Shown here in pieces: positions 46,552-54,002 of a DNA stretch of 64,000 nucleotides. Position 1 is the first letter of the stretch. Each line of letters opens with the position of its first letter. The notes under the pieces were generated by a model. The model did no database searches, had not been told where the DNA came from, and saw only the letters and a program-made list of their open reading frames with translations. Both the position numbers and the translations under genes were made by a program. Source of the DNA: Chromobacterium paludis (GTDB lineage: Bacteria; Pseudomonadota; Gammaproteobacteria; Burkholderiales; Chromobacteriaceae); the NCBI RefSeq assembly GCF_008275125.1, contig NZ_CP043473.1, positions 1,240,001 through 1,304,000 on the forward strand. Reading direction: 5' to 3'.

Positions 46552-47643
46552 ATGTGGCAACGCTTGTTGTGGCTGATCGTCAAGGAGCTGCAAACCATCA
46601 TGGGCAGCCGCCAGGGGCGTCTGCTGCTGGTGGTGCCGGTGTTGCTGCAGCTGCTGGTGTTTCCGTTTGCCGCCACGCTGGAGGTCAAGCATGCCAGCTT
46701 GGCGGTGTACAACCAGGATGTGGGCGCCGCATCGCGGGAGCTGGTTCAGCGGCTGGCCTCCAGCGTGACGTTTGATCATGTGCTCTCGGTGCATAGCCTG
46801 CCAGAGCTCCGAGACTGCATAGACCGGCAGTGCGCGCTGCTGGCGGTGGTATTTCCGCAGGATTTTTCCCGCCATCTGGCGCAGGGGCGCGAGGCGCCGT
46901 TGCAGGTGATCGTGGACGGCAGGCGCTCCAATAGCGGGCAGATAGCCAGCGCTTACATCAGCCAAGTGGTGGCTGCTTATCAGGCGGAGCGGGGGGGCGC
47001 GGTGCCGCAGGTCTCGGTGCGCAACCGCTACAATCCCAATCTGGAATACCAGTGGCACGTGCTGCCCAGCCTGGTGGCCATCATCACCACCATAGGCTGT
47101 TTGATCGTCACCGCCTTGTCCGTGGCGCGCGAGCGCGAGGAGGGCACATTCGATCAGCTGCTTGTTTCGCCCTTGACGCCCGCCTACGTGATGGCGGGCA
47201 AGGCGGTGCCCGGCGTGATGGTGGCCTTGCTGCAAGGCAGCTTGATCGCCTTGGCCGCGGTTTGGGTCTATGGCGTGCCTTTTGGCGGTTCGCTGCCATT
47301 GCTGCTGATCAGCATGGCGAGTTACGGCCTGGCGCTGGCCGGAGTGGGCTTGTTCATTTCGTCCATTTCGCGCACGCAGCAGCAGGCGTTTCTGGGCGTG
47401 TTTTCCTTCATGGTGCCGGCGGTGATCCTGTCGGGCTATGTCTCGCCGATAGAGAACATGCCCATGGTTCTGCAATGGCTGGCCAGGATCAATCCGCTCA
47501 GTTATTTCATCCCCATTCTGAAGGGCGTGTTCTTGAAGGGCTTTGGCTTTGCCGACGCCTGGCCCTGGCTGTTGCCGCTATGGCTGATCGCCTTGATCAC
47601 GCTCAGCCTGGCCTTGTGGTGCTTCCGCCGCCATGTCGAATAA
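46552..47643 (+). CDS. ybhR: ABC-2 type permease (YbhR-like)
   Basis: This 363-residue permease is paralogous to the preceding gene product, with a first helix (about 20-42; RLLLVVPVLLQLLVFPFAATL), a large periplasmic loop and five C-terminal helices. The motif AREREEGTFDQLLVSPLTPAYVMAGKAVPG and the segment SGYVSPIENMPMVLQWLARINPLSYF mark the family. The start is an ATG at 46552, four bases after the ybhS stop; longer frames lie within ybhS. It is the last gene of the operon and converges with a TetR-family gene. Confidence 0.9.
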   Translation: MWQRLLWLIVKELQTIMGSRQGRLLLVVPVLLQLLVFPFAATLEVKHASLAVYNQDVGAASRELVQRLASSVTFDHVLSVHSLPELRDCIDRQCALLAVVFPQDFSRHLAQGREAPLQVIVDGRRSNSGQIASAYISQVVAAYQAERGGAVPQVSVRNRYNPNLEYQWHVLPSLVAIITTIGCLIVTALSVAREREEGTFDQLLVSPLTPAYVMAGKAVPGVMVALLQGSLIALAAVWVYGVPFGGSLPLLLISMASYGLALAGVGLFISSISRTQQQAFLGVFSFMVPAVILSGYVSPIENMPMVLQWLARINPLSYFIPILKGVFLKGFGFADAWPWLLPLWLIALITLSLALWCFRRHVE

Positions 47644-47658
47644 GCGCGCTTGAGGCAG

Positions 47659-48273
47659 CTAAGCCTTGCGGAAGCTGACCGCGTGGGGCAAGCCCTCCAG
47701 CGCGCCGCGCAAGATGCGCTCGCAGCGCGGCAGCGCGGCCGGGCCTTGCTCCAGCAGTTCGTACAAGCCGGAAAACAGGTAGACCAGATAATCGGCCGAC
47801 AGGCCGATGTCCAGATCGACCGGCAGCTCGCCCTGGGCGATGGCGCGGCGCAGGTGGCGGCGCGTGTAGTGCATGGTCAACCGGTCCGCCATTTCGCGGC
47901 GGCGCAGCACGCTGCGGTTTTCCGCGATGTGTTCGCATTTTTGGTACAGGATCAGCGTGACGCGCTGCGGCGATCCCGGCTCCAGAAATTGCGCCAGGTA
48001 GTAGCAAGCGGCCTGCAGCAAGGTGGAGCAGGCGGAGGGTTGGGGGGCGGGGAAGCGCAGCGCGTCCAGCGCGAACGCCCGGCCTATCATTGCCTGGCAC
48101 ACCTCCATCTTGTTTTCATAGTGGCCGTACACCGCGCCGCGCGACACGGCGGCCGCATCGGCGATGTCGGCCATCGTGGCATTGGCGATGCCTTTGCGCA
48201 GGAAAACCTGTTCCGCGCCATCCAGTATCGCATCGCGCGTTTTCTGCGCATCTTCCTTGGTTTTGCGCGCCAT
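47659..48273 (-). CDS. TetR/AcrR-family repressor divergent from the MATE gene
   Basis: This 204-residue regulator has an AcrR-type HTH (ANATMADIADAAAVSRGAVYGHYENKMEVC, about 30-60) and a ligand-binding domain with many hydrophobic and polar residues, as in efflux repressors such as AcrR and TtgR. I chose the ATG at 48273, because GGAGACGAG precedes it; the frame opens five codons earlier. It is divergent from the MATE transporter, with a palindrome in the 106-base gap, so it most likely represses the pump and itself. Confidence 0.88.
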   Translation of the reverse strand: MARKTKEDAQKTRDAILDGAEQVFLRKGIANATMADIADAAAVSRGAVYGHYENKMEVCQAMIGRAFALDALRFPAPQPSACSTLLQAACYYLAQFLEPGSPQRVTLILYQKCEHIAENRSVLRRREMADRLTMHYTRRHLRRAIAQGELPVDLDIGLSADYLVYLFSGLYELLEQGPAALPRCERILRGALEGLPHAVSFRKA

Positions 48274-48319
48274 CTCGTCTCCGTTCATGTTCTTGTCTGC
48301 GAATGGTGCCGGAAATTAA

Positions 48320-48341
48320 TTAATCATGCATGACTGATTAA
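48320..48341. promoter_or_regulatory. Operator-like palindrome between the TetR gene and MATE gene
   Basis: TTAATCA-TGCATGAC-TGATTAA is a perfect 7-bp inverted repeat with an 8-base centre. It lies in an AT-rich patch that probably also holds the promoters for both genes. Confidence 0.6.
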
Positions 48342-48379
48342 ATGATAGAATGGCCGCTTCCCTTACCGTTCATTGAGTT

Positions 48380-49747
48380 ATGTCTGTGCTGCAAACCCGC
48401 GATCTGGACAGTCTTCCCGTTTCCACCCTGTTCTGGCGCTATGCCATCCCTTCTGTCGCCGGCATGCTGGTCACCGGCCTGTATGCGGTGATCGACGGCG
48501 TATTCGTAGGCCACTATGTGGGCAGCCATGGTCTGGCGGCGATCGGTTTGGTGTACCCCGTCGTGATGCTGCAAGTGGGCTTGGGGGCGATGATCAGCAT
48601 GGGCGTGGCCACACGCATCGCCATCCGCCAAGGCGCGGGAGATATCGACGGCGCGCGCGGCGCCATGCTGGCGGCCTTGCTGCTGCTGGCAGCCCTGGGC
48701 GCCATCATTCCGGCGCTGGGCCTGCCCAGGCTTGACGCGCTGCTGGGCTGGCTGCGCGCCGACGCACAGGCCGAGGTGGAGAGAGAGGCGCGCGCGTATC
48801 TGGGATGGATGCTGGGCGGCGCCGTGCTGACCATGGGTCAGATGCTCGCCACCTACCTGGTGCGCAACGATGGCCGGCCGGGCCTGGCCACCGTGCTGAC
48901 CACGCTGGGCGCCGTGCTCAATATCCTGCTCGACTACCTGCTGGTTGGGCTGCTGGGCATGGGGCTGGAAGGCGCGGCTATTGGCACCTTGATGGCGGAG
49001 ACCGTCGTGCTGGTGTTGGGCTTGGGCTATTTCTTCACCCGGCATGCATCCTTGCGCCTGCGTCTTGATGCCATGCGACCGGATTGGCAAGCGCTTGCGC
49101 CAATTTTGGCGCTGGGCGCCCCCAGCCTGCTGATGGAGCTGAATCTCGCATTCCTGCTGTATGCGCATAATTATCAGCTGTTGCAGTGGGGCAATGACCT
49201 CAGCGTGGCGGCCTATGCCGTGGCGGGTTACACCGAGTCGCTGTTCACGCTGCTGATTCATGGCCTGGCGGTGGGGATGCAGCCGCTGTTGGGGCATGCC
49301 ACCGGAGCGGGGCGCCCGGATCGGGTGGCGGCCGCCTTGTCGCATGGCTTGAAAGTGTGCCTGGCTTTGGGTGTGGCGGCGCTGGCGGCGGTGCAGTTGT
49401 TTCCCGCCTTCATCGCCAGCTGGTATAGCGACGGCAGCGCGGACTTGATCGATGCGGGCAGCCGCGCGTTGCGCCTGCATCTGCTGGCCATGCCCATGGA
49501 TGGTTTGGTGGTGGTGGGCTGCACCGCTCTGCAGGCCATGGCCTTGACGCGGCTGGCGCTGGGGGTGACGGTGGGCAAGACCGCCTTGCTGTTGCCTGCG
49601 TTGGGGCTGCTGCCGCTGCTGCTGGGTCTGGACGGCGTATGGCTGGCCATGCCGCTGGTCAATCTGCTCCTTGGCGTCCTGATGGCAGTTGTGTTGTGGC
49701 GCGTGTTCCGCCGATTGGCTCGCAGCGTCCCGGTCGCCTTGGCCTAG
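48380..49747 (+). CDS. MATE-family multidrug efflux transporter
   Basis: This 455-residue inner-membrane antiporter has twelve helices in two homologous halves: AIPSVAGMLVTGLYAVIDGVFVGHYVG opens the first and LAPILALGAPSLLMELNLAFLLYAHN the second. The sequence pattern fits the MepA-like branch of the MATE family, which exports cationic drugs using Na+ or H+. The specific substrate is unknown. Its start is 11 bases into a leader after the palindrome. A weak terminator follows. Its divergent TetR neighbour is the likely regulator. Confidence 0.92.
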   Translation: MSVLQTRDLDSLPVSTLFWRYAIPSVAGMLVTGLYAVIDGVFVGHYVGSHGLAAIGLVYPVVMLQVGLGAMISMGVATRIAIRQGAGDIDGARGAMLAALLLLAALGAIIPALGLPRLDALLGWLRADAQAEVEREARAYLGWMLGGAVLTMGQMLATYLVRNDGRPGLATVLTTLGAVLNILLDYLLVGLLGMGLEGAAIGTLMAETVVLVLGLGYFFTRHASLRLRLDAMRPDWQALAPILALGAPSLLMELNLAFLLYAHNYQLLQWGNDLSVAAYAVAGYTESLFTLLIHGLAVGMQPLLGHATGAGRPDRVAAALSHGLKVCLALGVAALAAVQLFPAFIASWYSDGSADLIDAGSRALRLHLLAMPMDGLVVVGCTALQAMALTRLALGVTVGKTALLLPALGLLPLLLGLDGVWLAMPLVNLLLGVLMAVVLWRVFRRLARSVPVALA

Positions 49748-49779
49748 GTCTGCGTCGAGCGCGTGTTTCGCAAATGAAA

Positions 49780-49809
49780 CGGCCCCGACTAGATGGCGGG
49801 GCCTTGTCA
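49780..49809 (+). terminator. Possible terminator of the MATE gene
   Basis: The stem GGCCCCG/CGGGGCC with a 9-base loop is followed by TTGTCATGT. The T tract is weak, so confidence is moderate. Confidence 0.5.
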
Positions 49810-49821
49810 TGTCTGCTGGGC

Positions 49822-50085
49822 TCAGGCTGTCCGCGCGCCCGGCGGGATTTCAATCAGCGACCGTCTGATTTCTCTCGGTGGATAGTCAACATTCGCCACC
49901 TGCATCAGCGCCATCTCCTTTAAACGATGGCGCATGACGGGAGTGTCGTCGCTTTCTTCGCCGCCAGTCTGGCCGTCATGAGGCAGCGCCTTAGGCTTGG
50001 CGTTGATCTGCTGTTTTTCAAAGCCGGTCAAGGGACGTTGCAGGATGGACTCTAGCGGTTCGTCCATTTCATAGATGTCACGCAT
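49822..50085 (-). CDS. Uncharacterised 87-residue protein
   Basis: This small cytosolic protein starts with MRDIYEMDEPLESILQRPL and has a charged middle (HDGQTGGEESDDTPVMRHRL) and a C-terminal VDYPPREIRRSLIEIPPG. A GAAAGGTG site lies at suitable distance. The frame is open further upstream, but without a ribosome site. No membrane helix or known motif is seen. It is a single gene between the MATE gene and the disrupted solute-binding-protein gene. Confidence 0.6.
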   Translation of the reverse strand: MRDIYEMDEPLESILQRPLTGFEKQQINAKPKALPHDGQTGGEESDDTPVMRHRLKEMALMQVANVDYPPREIRRSLIEIPPGARTA

Positions 50086-50316
50086 GGCACACACCTTTCG
50101 GAGAAGGGGTATCCGCCCTGCGGGGTGTCGGGGCGGACTAACGTTGTCCTTGCATGATATTCGTCTGTCGGCTGATTGTTTATAAGTAAGAACCACAATC
50201 CCTGATCTAAAGTCTTGATTCTGCAGGGGCTTGTCTTGGCGTGCAGGCCGGGGGCGAGCGGCGGCCGGCAAAGCGCGAAGTCGAGGTTTATGCTGAAGAA
50301 TCATGCTTCCGGGGTG

Positions 50317-50429
50317 ATGTCAATGTCGCGTTGTTTGCTGATTCTTCTGGCGCTTTTCTGCATGGTCGCGCCTGTGCGCGCATCAGAGCCGTTGACCATT
50401 TACACCGACGAGTGGCCGCCAATCAGTTT
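50317..50429 (+). pseudogene. 5' part of an interrupted periplasmic solute-binding-protein gene
   Basis: The frame starts with a signal peptide (MSMSRCLLILLALFCMVAPVRA) and the family opening EPLTIYTDEWPPIS of bacterial extracellular solute-binding proteins of family 3 (amino-acid type). Starts at 50290 and 50323 are also possible. It is interrupted after 113 bases by an ISAs1-family element. Joining 50317-50429 to 51637-52303 gives an unbroken frame of 259 codons plus stop, so the host gene was intact before insertion and could be restored by precise excision. Confidence 0.88.
50421..50429 (+). repeat. Target-site duplication (left copy) of the ISAs1 element
   Basis: AATCAGTTT directly flanks the left inverted repeat and is repeated at 51628-51636. 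Confidence 0.93.
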
Positions 50430-50447
50430 CAGGGCAATCGCACCTTC
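50430..50447 (+). repeat. Left terminal inverted repeat of the ISAs1 element
   Basis: CAGGGCAATCGCACCTTC, exactly inverted at 51610-51627. Confidence 0.95.
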
Positions 50448-50450
50448 ACG

Positions 50451-51539
50451 TCATAAAGGCGACATGCCCAGCAACTCAGCCAAGGCCTCATCATCCCAGC
50501 CGGCACGCTTGCGTCGCACCCGCATGCTTTTCTTGGCCTGATACGGCGAACTACGCAGCAGGTTGAGCGCGAATTTCAGCAGCAGCGCAAAATTCTGCGG
50601 TCCATGATCTTCGCGCAATGGGCAGTTATCTTCCCGAAAAATCACATCCAGACACCAATGCAGGCCGTTTTCGATCGCCCAATGACGGCGCACCGCCTGC
50701 GCCAGCTCTTCCGCGCTCAACGCGCGCGACGACAAATAATAGCGCTGCTCCAGCGCCGATTGTCCGCGACCATCCAGCCGCACCGAATCCACGCGACCCA
50801 CTGTTTGGCAGCCGGGCCAGGCCTGAGCGTCGACAATGCCGTCCGCCCGGGCTGTCACCACATGTTGCAACACCGTGCGGCCATGCCCTTTTTGCGCGCT
50901 GGCCACTCGCTCGGTGGGATGGTCATGCAGCGCGCACGCTACGGCCTGACGTAGCTTGGGCTGGTTCTCCTTCACCGCCAGCAAATAGTCCGCTTTACGC
51001 GCCACGATGGTCTTGGCAACCTCTTTCTGGCAGCCCATCGCATCCAGGCTGACCAGACAGCCCTCCACATCCAGTGCGGCCAGCAACGCCGGAATCGCAG
51101 TGATTTCATTGCTTTTGTCGGCGACTTTCTCCTGCCCCAGCGCCAAGCCCAGTTCGGTGGCGAAGGCGCTGACCATGTGCACCGGGCTGTGCGCGCCGCG
51201 AGCGGTGCCGCGCAGGCATTTGCCATCGATGGCGATCTGCTGGAACGAGCCCAGCAGTCCTTGCGTCCAGCTGCGGAAGGCGTTCTCGAACTGCTTGGGA
51301 TCCAGCAGTCGGAACACGCGGTTGACGGTATCGTGAGAAGGAATGCCATTCTTCAACGGCAGGAAGCGCCGCAGCCAAGCTTCCTTAACCTCAGCCCACT
51401 CGACCGCCTCCACAAAGCTCTCCGCCCCCGCGAAGATGGCGCACACGGCAATCACCAGAATTTCGTCCAGCGGATGGGCGATGTAGCGCCCGGTCCTCGG
51501 CTCGGGCACCTCGGCCAAATGTTCCATCAACGTTCCCAT
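50451..51539 (-). CDS. ISAs1-family transposase
   Basis: This 362-residue DDE transposase has an N-terminal DUF4338/DDE_Tnp_1-associated segment (AEVPEPRTGRYIAHPLDEILVIA style; here LAEVPEPRTGRY), the catalytic Asp in IAIDGKCLRGT, the second Asp in VSLDAMGCQKEVA and the Glu in HWAIENGLHWCLDV. Length and motifs match the ISAs1 group. No internal stop is seen, so it is probably active. The gene starts 71 bases from the right end of the element. Confidence 0.94.
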   Translation of the reverse strand: MGTLMEHLAEVPEPRTGRYIAHPLDEILVIAVCAIFAGAESFVEAVEWAEVKEAWLRRFLPLKNGIPSHDTVNRVFRLLDPKQFENAFRSWTQGLLGSFQQIAIDGKCLRGTARGAHSPVHMVSAFATELGLALGQEKVADKSNEITAIPALLAALDVEGCLVSLDAMGCQKEVAKTIVARKADYLLAVKENQPKLRQAVACALHDHPTERVASAQKGHGRTVLQHVVTARADGIVDAQAWPGCQTVGRVDSVRLDGRGQSALEQRYYLSSRALSAEELAQAVRRHWAIENGLHWCLDVIFREDNCPLREDHGPQNFALLLKFALNLLRSSPYQAKKSMRVRRKRAGWDDEALAELLGMSPL

Positions 51540-51609
51540 CCCGCACCGGTAAAACCTGGGAGTTCACCTCAAGTCTGGGTGGGTTGGCAAGTCTGTTTGC
51601 TTATGACAA

Positions 51610-51627
51610 GAAGGTGCGATTGCCCTG
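51610..51627 (-). repeat. Right terminal inverted repeat of the ISAs1 element
   Basis: Exact inverted copy of 50430-50447. Confidence 0.95.
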
Positions 51628-51636
51628 AATCAGTTT
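51628..51636 (+). repeat. Target-site duplication (right copy) of the ISAs1 element
   Basis: AATCAGTTT, identical to 50421-50429, directly after the right inverted repeat. Confidence 0.93.
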
Positions 51637-52303
51637 TGAAGAAAACGGGCAAGTAAAAGGCATGGCGGTCGATCTGGTAGGCCAGATCCAGCAACGACTC
51701 GGTGCCGAGCAGCCAGTCAGGCTGCTGCCTTGGGCGCGCGCCTACAACTTCTTGCTGACCCGGCCCAATGTGCTGCTGTTTGTGATGGGCCGCACGCCGG
51801 AGCGTGAGAAGCTGATGACGATGATAGGCCCGGTGGCGACCGCGGCAATCAATCTGTATTGCCGCAAGGGCGAGGGCGATGCGTTGCGACGTCTGGGCGA
51901 CAAGCTGCGGCTGCAACCCCTGGCGGCCTTTCGCAGCAGCATTTTTCTGACCACGGCCAAGCGGCATGGCTTCCTCAACATCGTGGAGAGCACGGACCCG
52001 GTGCAGTCGGCCCTGCTGTTGCATGCGAGCAGAGTGGCCATGTGGTCGGAGGGGGATAGCGTGGTGAACAATGTGCTGCGCAAGGCTGGCCTGCCGGCAG
52101 AGGAAATCGAGCTGTTGCTTCCTCTGGAGAAGATAGATTTGTATCTGGCCTTCTCGCGTGGGACGAGCCGGGCCACGATACTGGAGTGGGAACAAGCGCT
52201 GAGAGAGATGAAGCGCGACGGGAGCTTCCGCAAGCTCTATCAGCGCTGGTTGCCCGGCGCGCCGCCGCCCATGCAGGTGGAGCTGGCAGGGCTGGCTCCT
52301 TGA
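51637..52303 (+). pseudogene. 3' part of the interrupted solute-binding-protein gene
   Basis: The frame continues the gene beginning at 50317: after removal of the element and one repeat it reads WPPISFEENGQVKGMAVDLV, then about 220 further residues. Segments such as VRLLPWARAYNFL and KKLYQRWL-type endings (here FRKLYQRWLPG) fit the SBP_bac_3 family, which binds amino acids or other small ligands for ABC uptake or, without a permease, for signalling. No permease genes are adjacent. As it stands this part has no signal peptide and is unlikely to be functional. Confidence 0.85.
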
Positions 52304-52328
52304 GGTGCGGAGGGCGGGGGCCCTGTGG

Positions 52329-52334
52329 TATATT
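52329..52334 (+). promoter_or_regulatory. Possible -10 element of the bph-hslO operon
   Basis: TATATT lies 99 bases before the BPH start; a convincing -35 was not found. The leader between them contains GC-rich inverted segments. Confidence 0.35.
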
Positions 52335-52432
52335 CGCCCGCTTTGGCCGGTGGGGCTGGAAAACCGACGCATCGCCCTTATCTGGCATCGGATGGGGCCG
52401 TCTCGGTCCGCAACAGAACTAGGGTAAGCCGC

Positions 52433-53023
52433 ATGACAACCATCGTGGCCGTGCGCAAGGGCAATCAGATTGCCATTGCCGCCGACAGCCAGACCACCTT
52501 TGGCGACGACCAGAAACTGCTGGCGCCGTACGACTGCTTCCACAACAAGATTTTCCGCCATGGCGACAGCTATCTGGCCGTGTCCGGCTCCGCCGCGCAT
52601 GATCTGGTGTTGCAAGGCGCGCTGAAGGACCTGAAGAAAAAGGACTTGAGCAGCCGCCAGGGCATTTTCGACACCTTCCGCAAGCTGCACCCCAAGCTGA
52701 AGGACGCGTTTTATCTGCGGCCGGAGGAAGACGAGGAAGATCCGTACGAGTCCAGTCAGATGATGGTGGTGATCGCCAACCGCCATGGCATTTTCGGCGT
52801 TTACCCCATGCGCGAAATCTATGAATTCTCCCGCATCTGGGCGATAGGCTCCGGCCGCAAGTTCGCCATGGGGGCGATGTATGCCGTGTACGATCAGGAC
52901 CTGTCCGCCCGCGAGATCGCCGAAATCGGCGTGCGCGCCGGCTGCGAGTTCGACGTCAGCTCCTCGCTGCCGATGTCTGTCTATACCGTAGAGCTGGCCG
53001 CCGAGGCGGCCAAGGAAGCATAA
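52433..53023 (+). CDS. HslV-like Ntn-hydrolase, betaproteobacterial proteasome homologue (BPH)
   Basis: This 196-residue proteasome-fold peptidase starts MTTIVAV. After Met removal the N-terminal Thr is the predicted nucleophile, with Asp18 (AADS, the proteasomal Asp17) and a Lys (NKIF, near Lys33) in support. It differs from HslV in most other positions and has no ATPase (hslU) neighbour. This fits the small BPH family reported from betaproteobacteria, which forms self-compartmentalised rings; its substrates and ATPase, if any, are unknown. The start at 52433 is required for the Thr nucleophile. hslO follows after two bases. Confidence 0.75.
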   Translation: MTTIVAVRKGNQIAIAADSQTTFGDDQKLLAPYDCFHNKIFRHGDSYLAVSGSAAHDLVLQGALKDLKKKDLSSRQGIFDTFRKLHPKLKDAFYLRPEEDEEDPYESSQMMVVIANRHGIFGVYPMREIYEFSRIWAIGSGRKFAMGAMYAVYDQDLSAREIAEIGVRAGCEFDVSSSLPMSVYTVELAAEAAKEA

Positions 53024-53025
53024 GC

Positions 53026-53904
53026 ATGAAGCAAAACGACACACTGCAACGATTCCTGTTTGACGGCGCGCCGGCGCGCGGCGCGCTGGTGCGGCTGGAT
53101 GGCGCCTGGCAACAGGTGCTGAGCCGCCGCGACTATCCGCCCGTCCTGAAGACCGTGCTGGGCGAAATGATGGCTGCCTCGGTGTTGATGGCGGCCAATC
53201 TGAAGTTCGACGGCACGCTGATTTTGCAGATCCACGGCACCGGCGCGCTGAAGCTGGCGGTGGTGGAGTGCAATAACGACCGCACCGTGCGCGCCACCGC
53301 CAAATGGCAGGGCGAGCCGGAAGACAAACCGCTGGCCGAACTGTTGGGCGAGGGCGGCAAGTTCGTGCTGACGCTGGAGCCGCGCCTGGATAAAAGCCAG
53401 ACCTGGCAGGGCATCGTGGCGCTGGAGGGCGACTCGGTGGGCCAGATGCTGGAAAACTACATGTTGCGCTCCGAGCAGCTGGAAACCACGCTGGTGTTGG
53501 CCAGCAGCGACAGCACTGCCGCGGGCATGCTGCTGCAGCGCCTGCCGGAAGGGCATGGCGAGGCCGAGGGCTGGAACCGCATCCAAATGTTGGGCCGCAC
53601 CCTGAAAGCGGAAGAACTGTTGGAGCTGGGCGCCGAGGACATTCTGCATCGTCTGTTCCACGAGGAAACGGTGCGCGTGTTCGACCAGGAAAGCGTCAGC
53701 TTCAATTGCAATTGTTCGCGCGAACGGGTCGGAGGCATGCTGACCATGCTAGGCGGCCAGGAAGTGGGCGAGGTGATGCTGGAGCAAGGCAGCGTGGAGA
53801 TTGTCTGCGATTACTGCAACCAGCACTACGTGTTCGACGAGGACGATGTCAACCAGCTGTTTGATTACGATGTGATGGCGGCGGTGCGCGAGGCGCGCCA
53901 CTAA
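53026..53904 (+). CDS. hslO: Redox-regulated chaperone Hsp33
   Basis: This 292-residue cytosolic holdase is activated by oxidative unfolding. The C-terminal zinc switch is visible: Cys228 and Cys230 (CxC) and Cys261 and Cys264 (CDYC), with the same 31-residue spacing as E. coli Hsp33. The N-terminal domain has the family pattern (DTLQRFLFDGAPARGALVRLD). It starts two bases after the BPH stop, so the peptidase and the chaperone are on one transcript. A hairpin terminator follows. Confidence 0.97.
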   Translation: MKQNDTLQRFLFDGAPARGALVRLDGAWQQVLSRRDYPPVLKTVLGEMMAASVLMAANLKFDGTLILQIHGTGALKLAVVECNNDRTVRATAKWQGEPEDKPLAELLGEGGKFVLTLEPRLDKSQTWQGIVALEGDSVGQMLENYMLRSEQLETTLVLASSDSTAAGMLLQRLPEGHGEAEGWNRIQMLGRTLKAEELLELGAEDILHRLFHEETVRVFDQESVSFNCNCSRERVGGMLTMLGGQEVGEVMLEQGSVEIVCDYCNQHYVFDEDDVNQLFDYDVMAAVREARH

Positions 53905-53930
53905 GACTTGCTGTTGCAGTTCTCGCGGAT

Positions 53931-53958
53931 GGCCATGGCTGAAAACCATGGCCGTTTT
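53931..53958 (+). terminator. Rho-independent terminator of hslO
   Basis: A perfect 8-bp stem GGCCATGG/CCATGGCC with a CTGAAAA loop is followed by GTTTTC. Confidence 0.75.
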
Positions 53959-54002
53959 CGCTCCTGGCGCGGCGGGATGCGGGCATGGGCTATACCTAGT
54001 GC

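Larger units (their letters stand above)
50430..51627 (-). mobile_element. ISAs1-family insertion sequence (1198 bp)
   Basis: Perfect 18-bp terminal inverted repeats (CAGGGCAATCGCACCTTC) flank a single transposase gene on the minus strand. A perfect 9-bp target duplication AATCAGTTT flanks the element. The 8-10 bp duplication, the CAGGG tip and the transposase identify the family. The insertion lies in the sense-opposite direction within a solute-binding-protein gene. Perfect repeats and duplication suggest a recent event. Confidence 0.95.

Noticed and set aside
52433..53023. Calling this gene hslV
   Set aside because: Only the active-site region and the ends resemble HslV; there is no hslU next to it, and the body fits the BPH group better.
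53965..53985. Sigma54-like promoter before hoxF
   Set aside because: TGGCGCG is followed by a poor -12 element and the GG to GC distance is one base too long.
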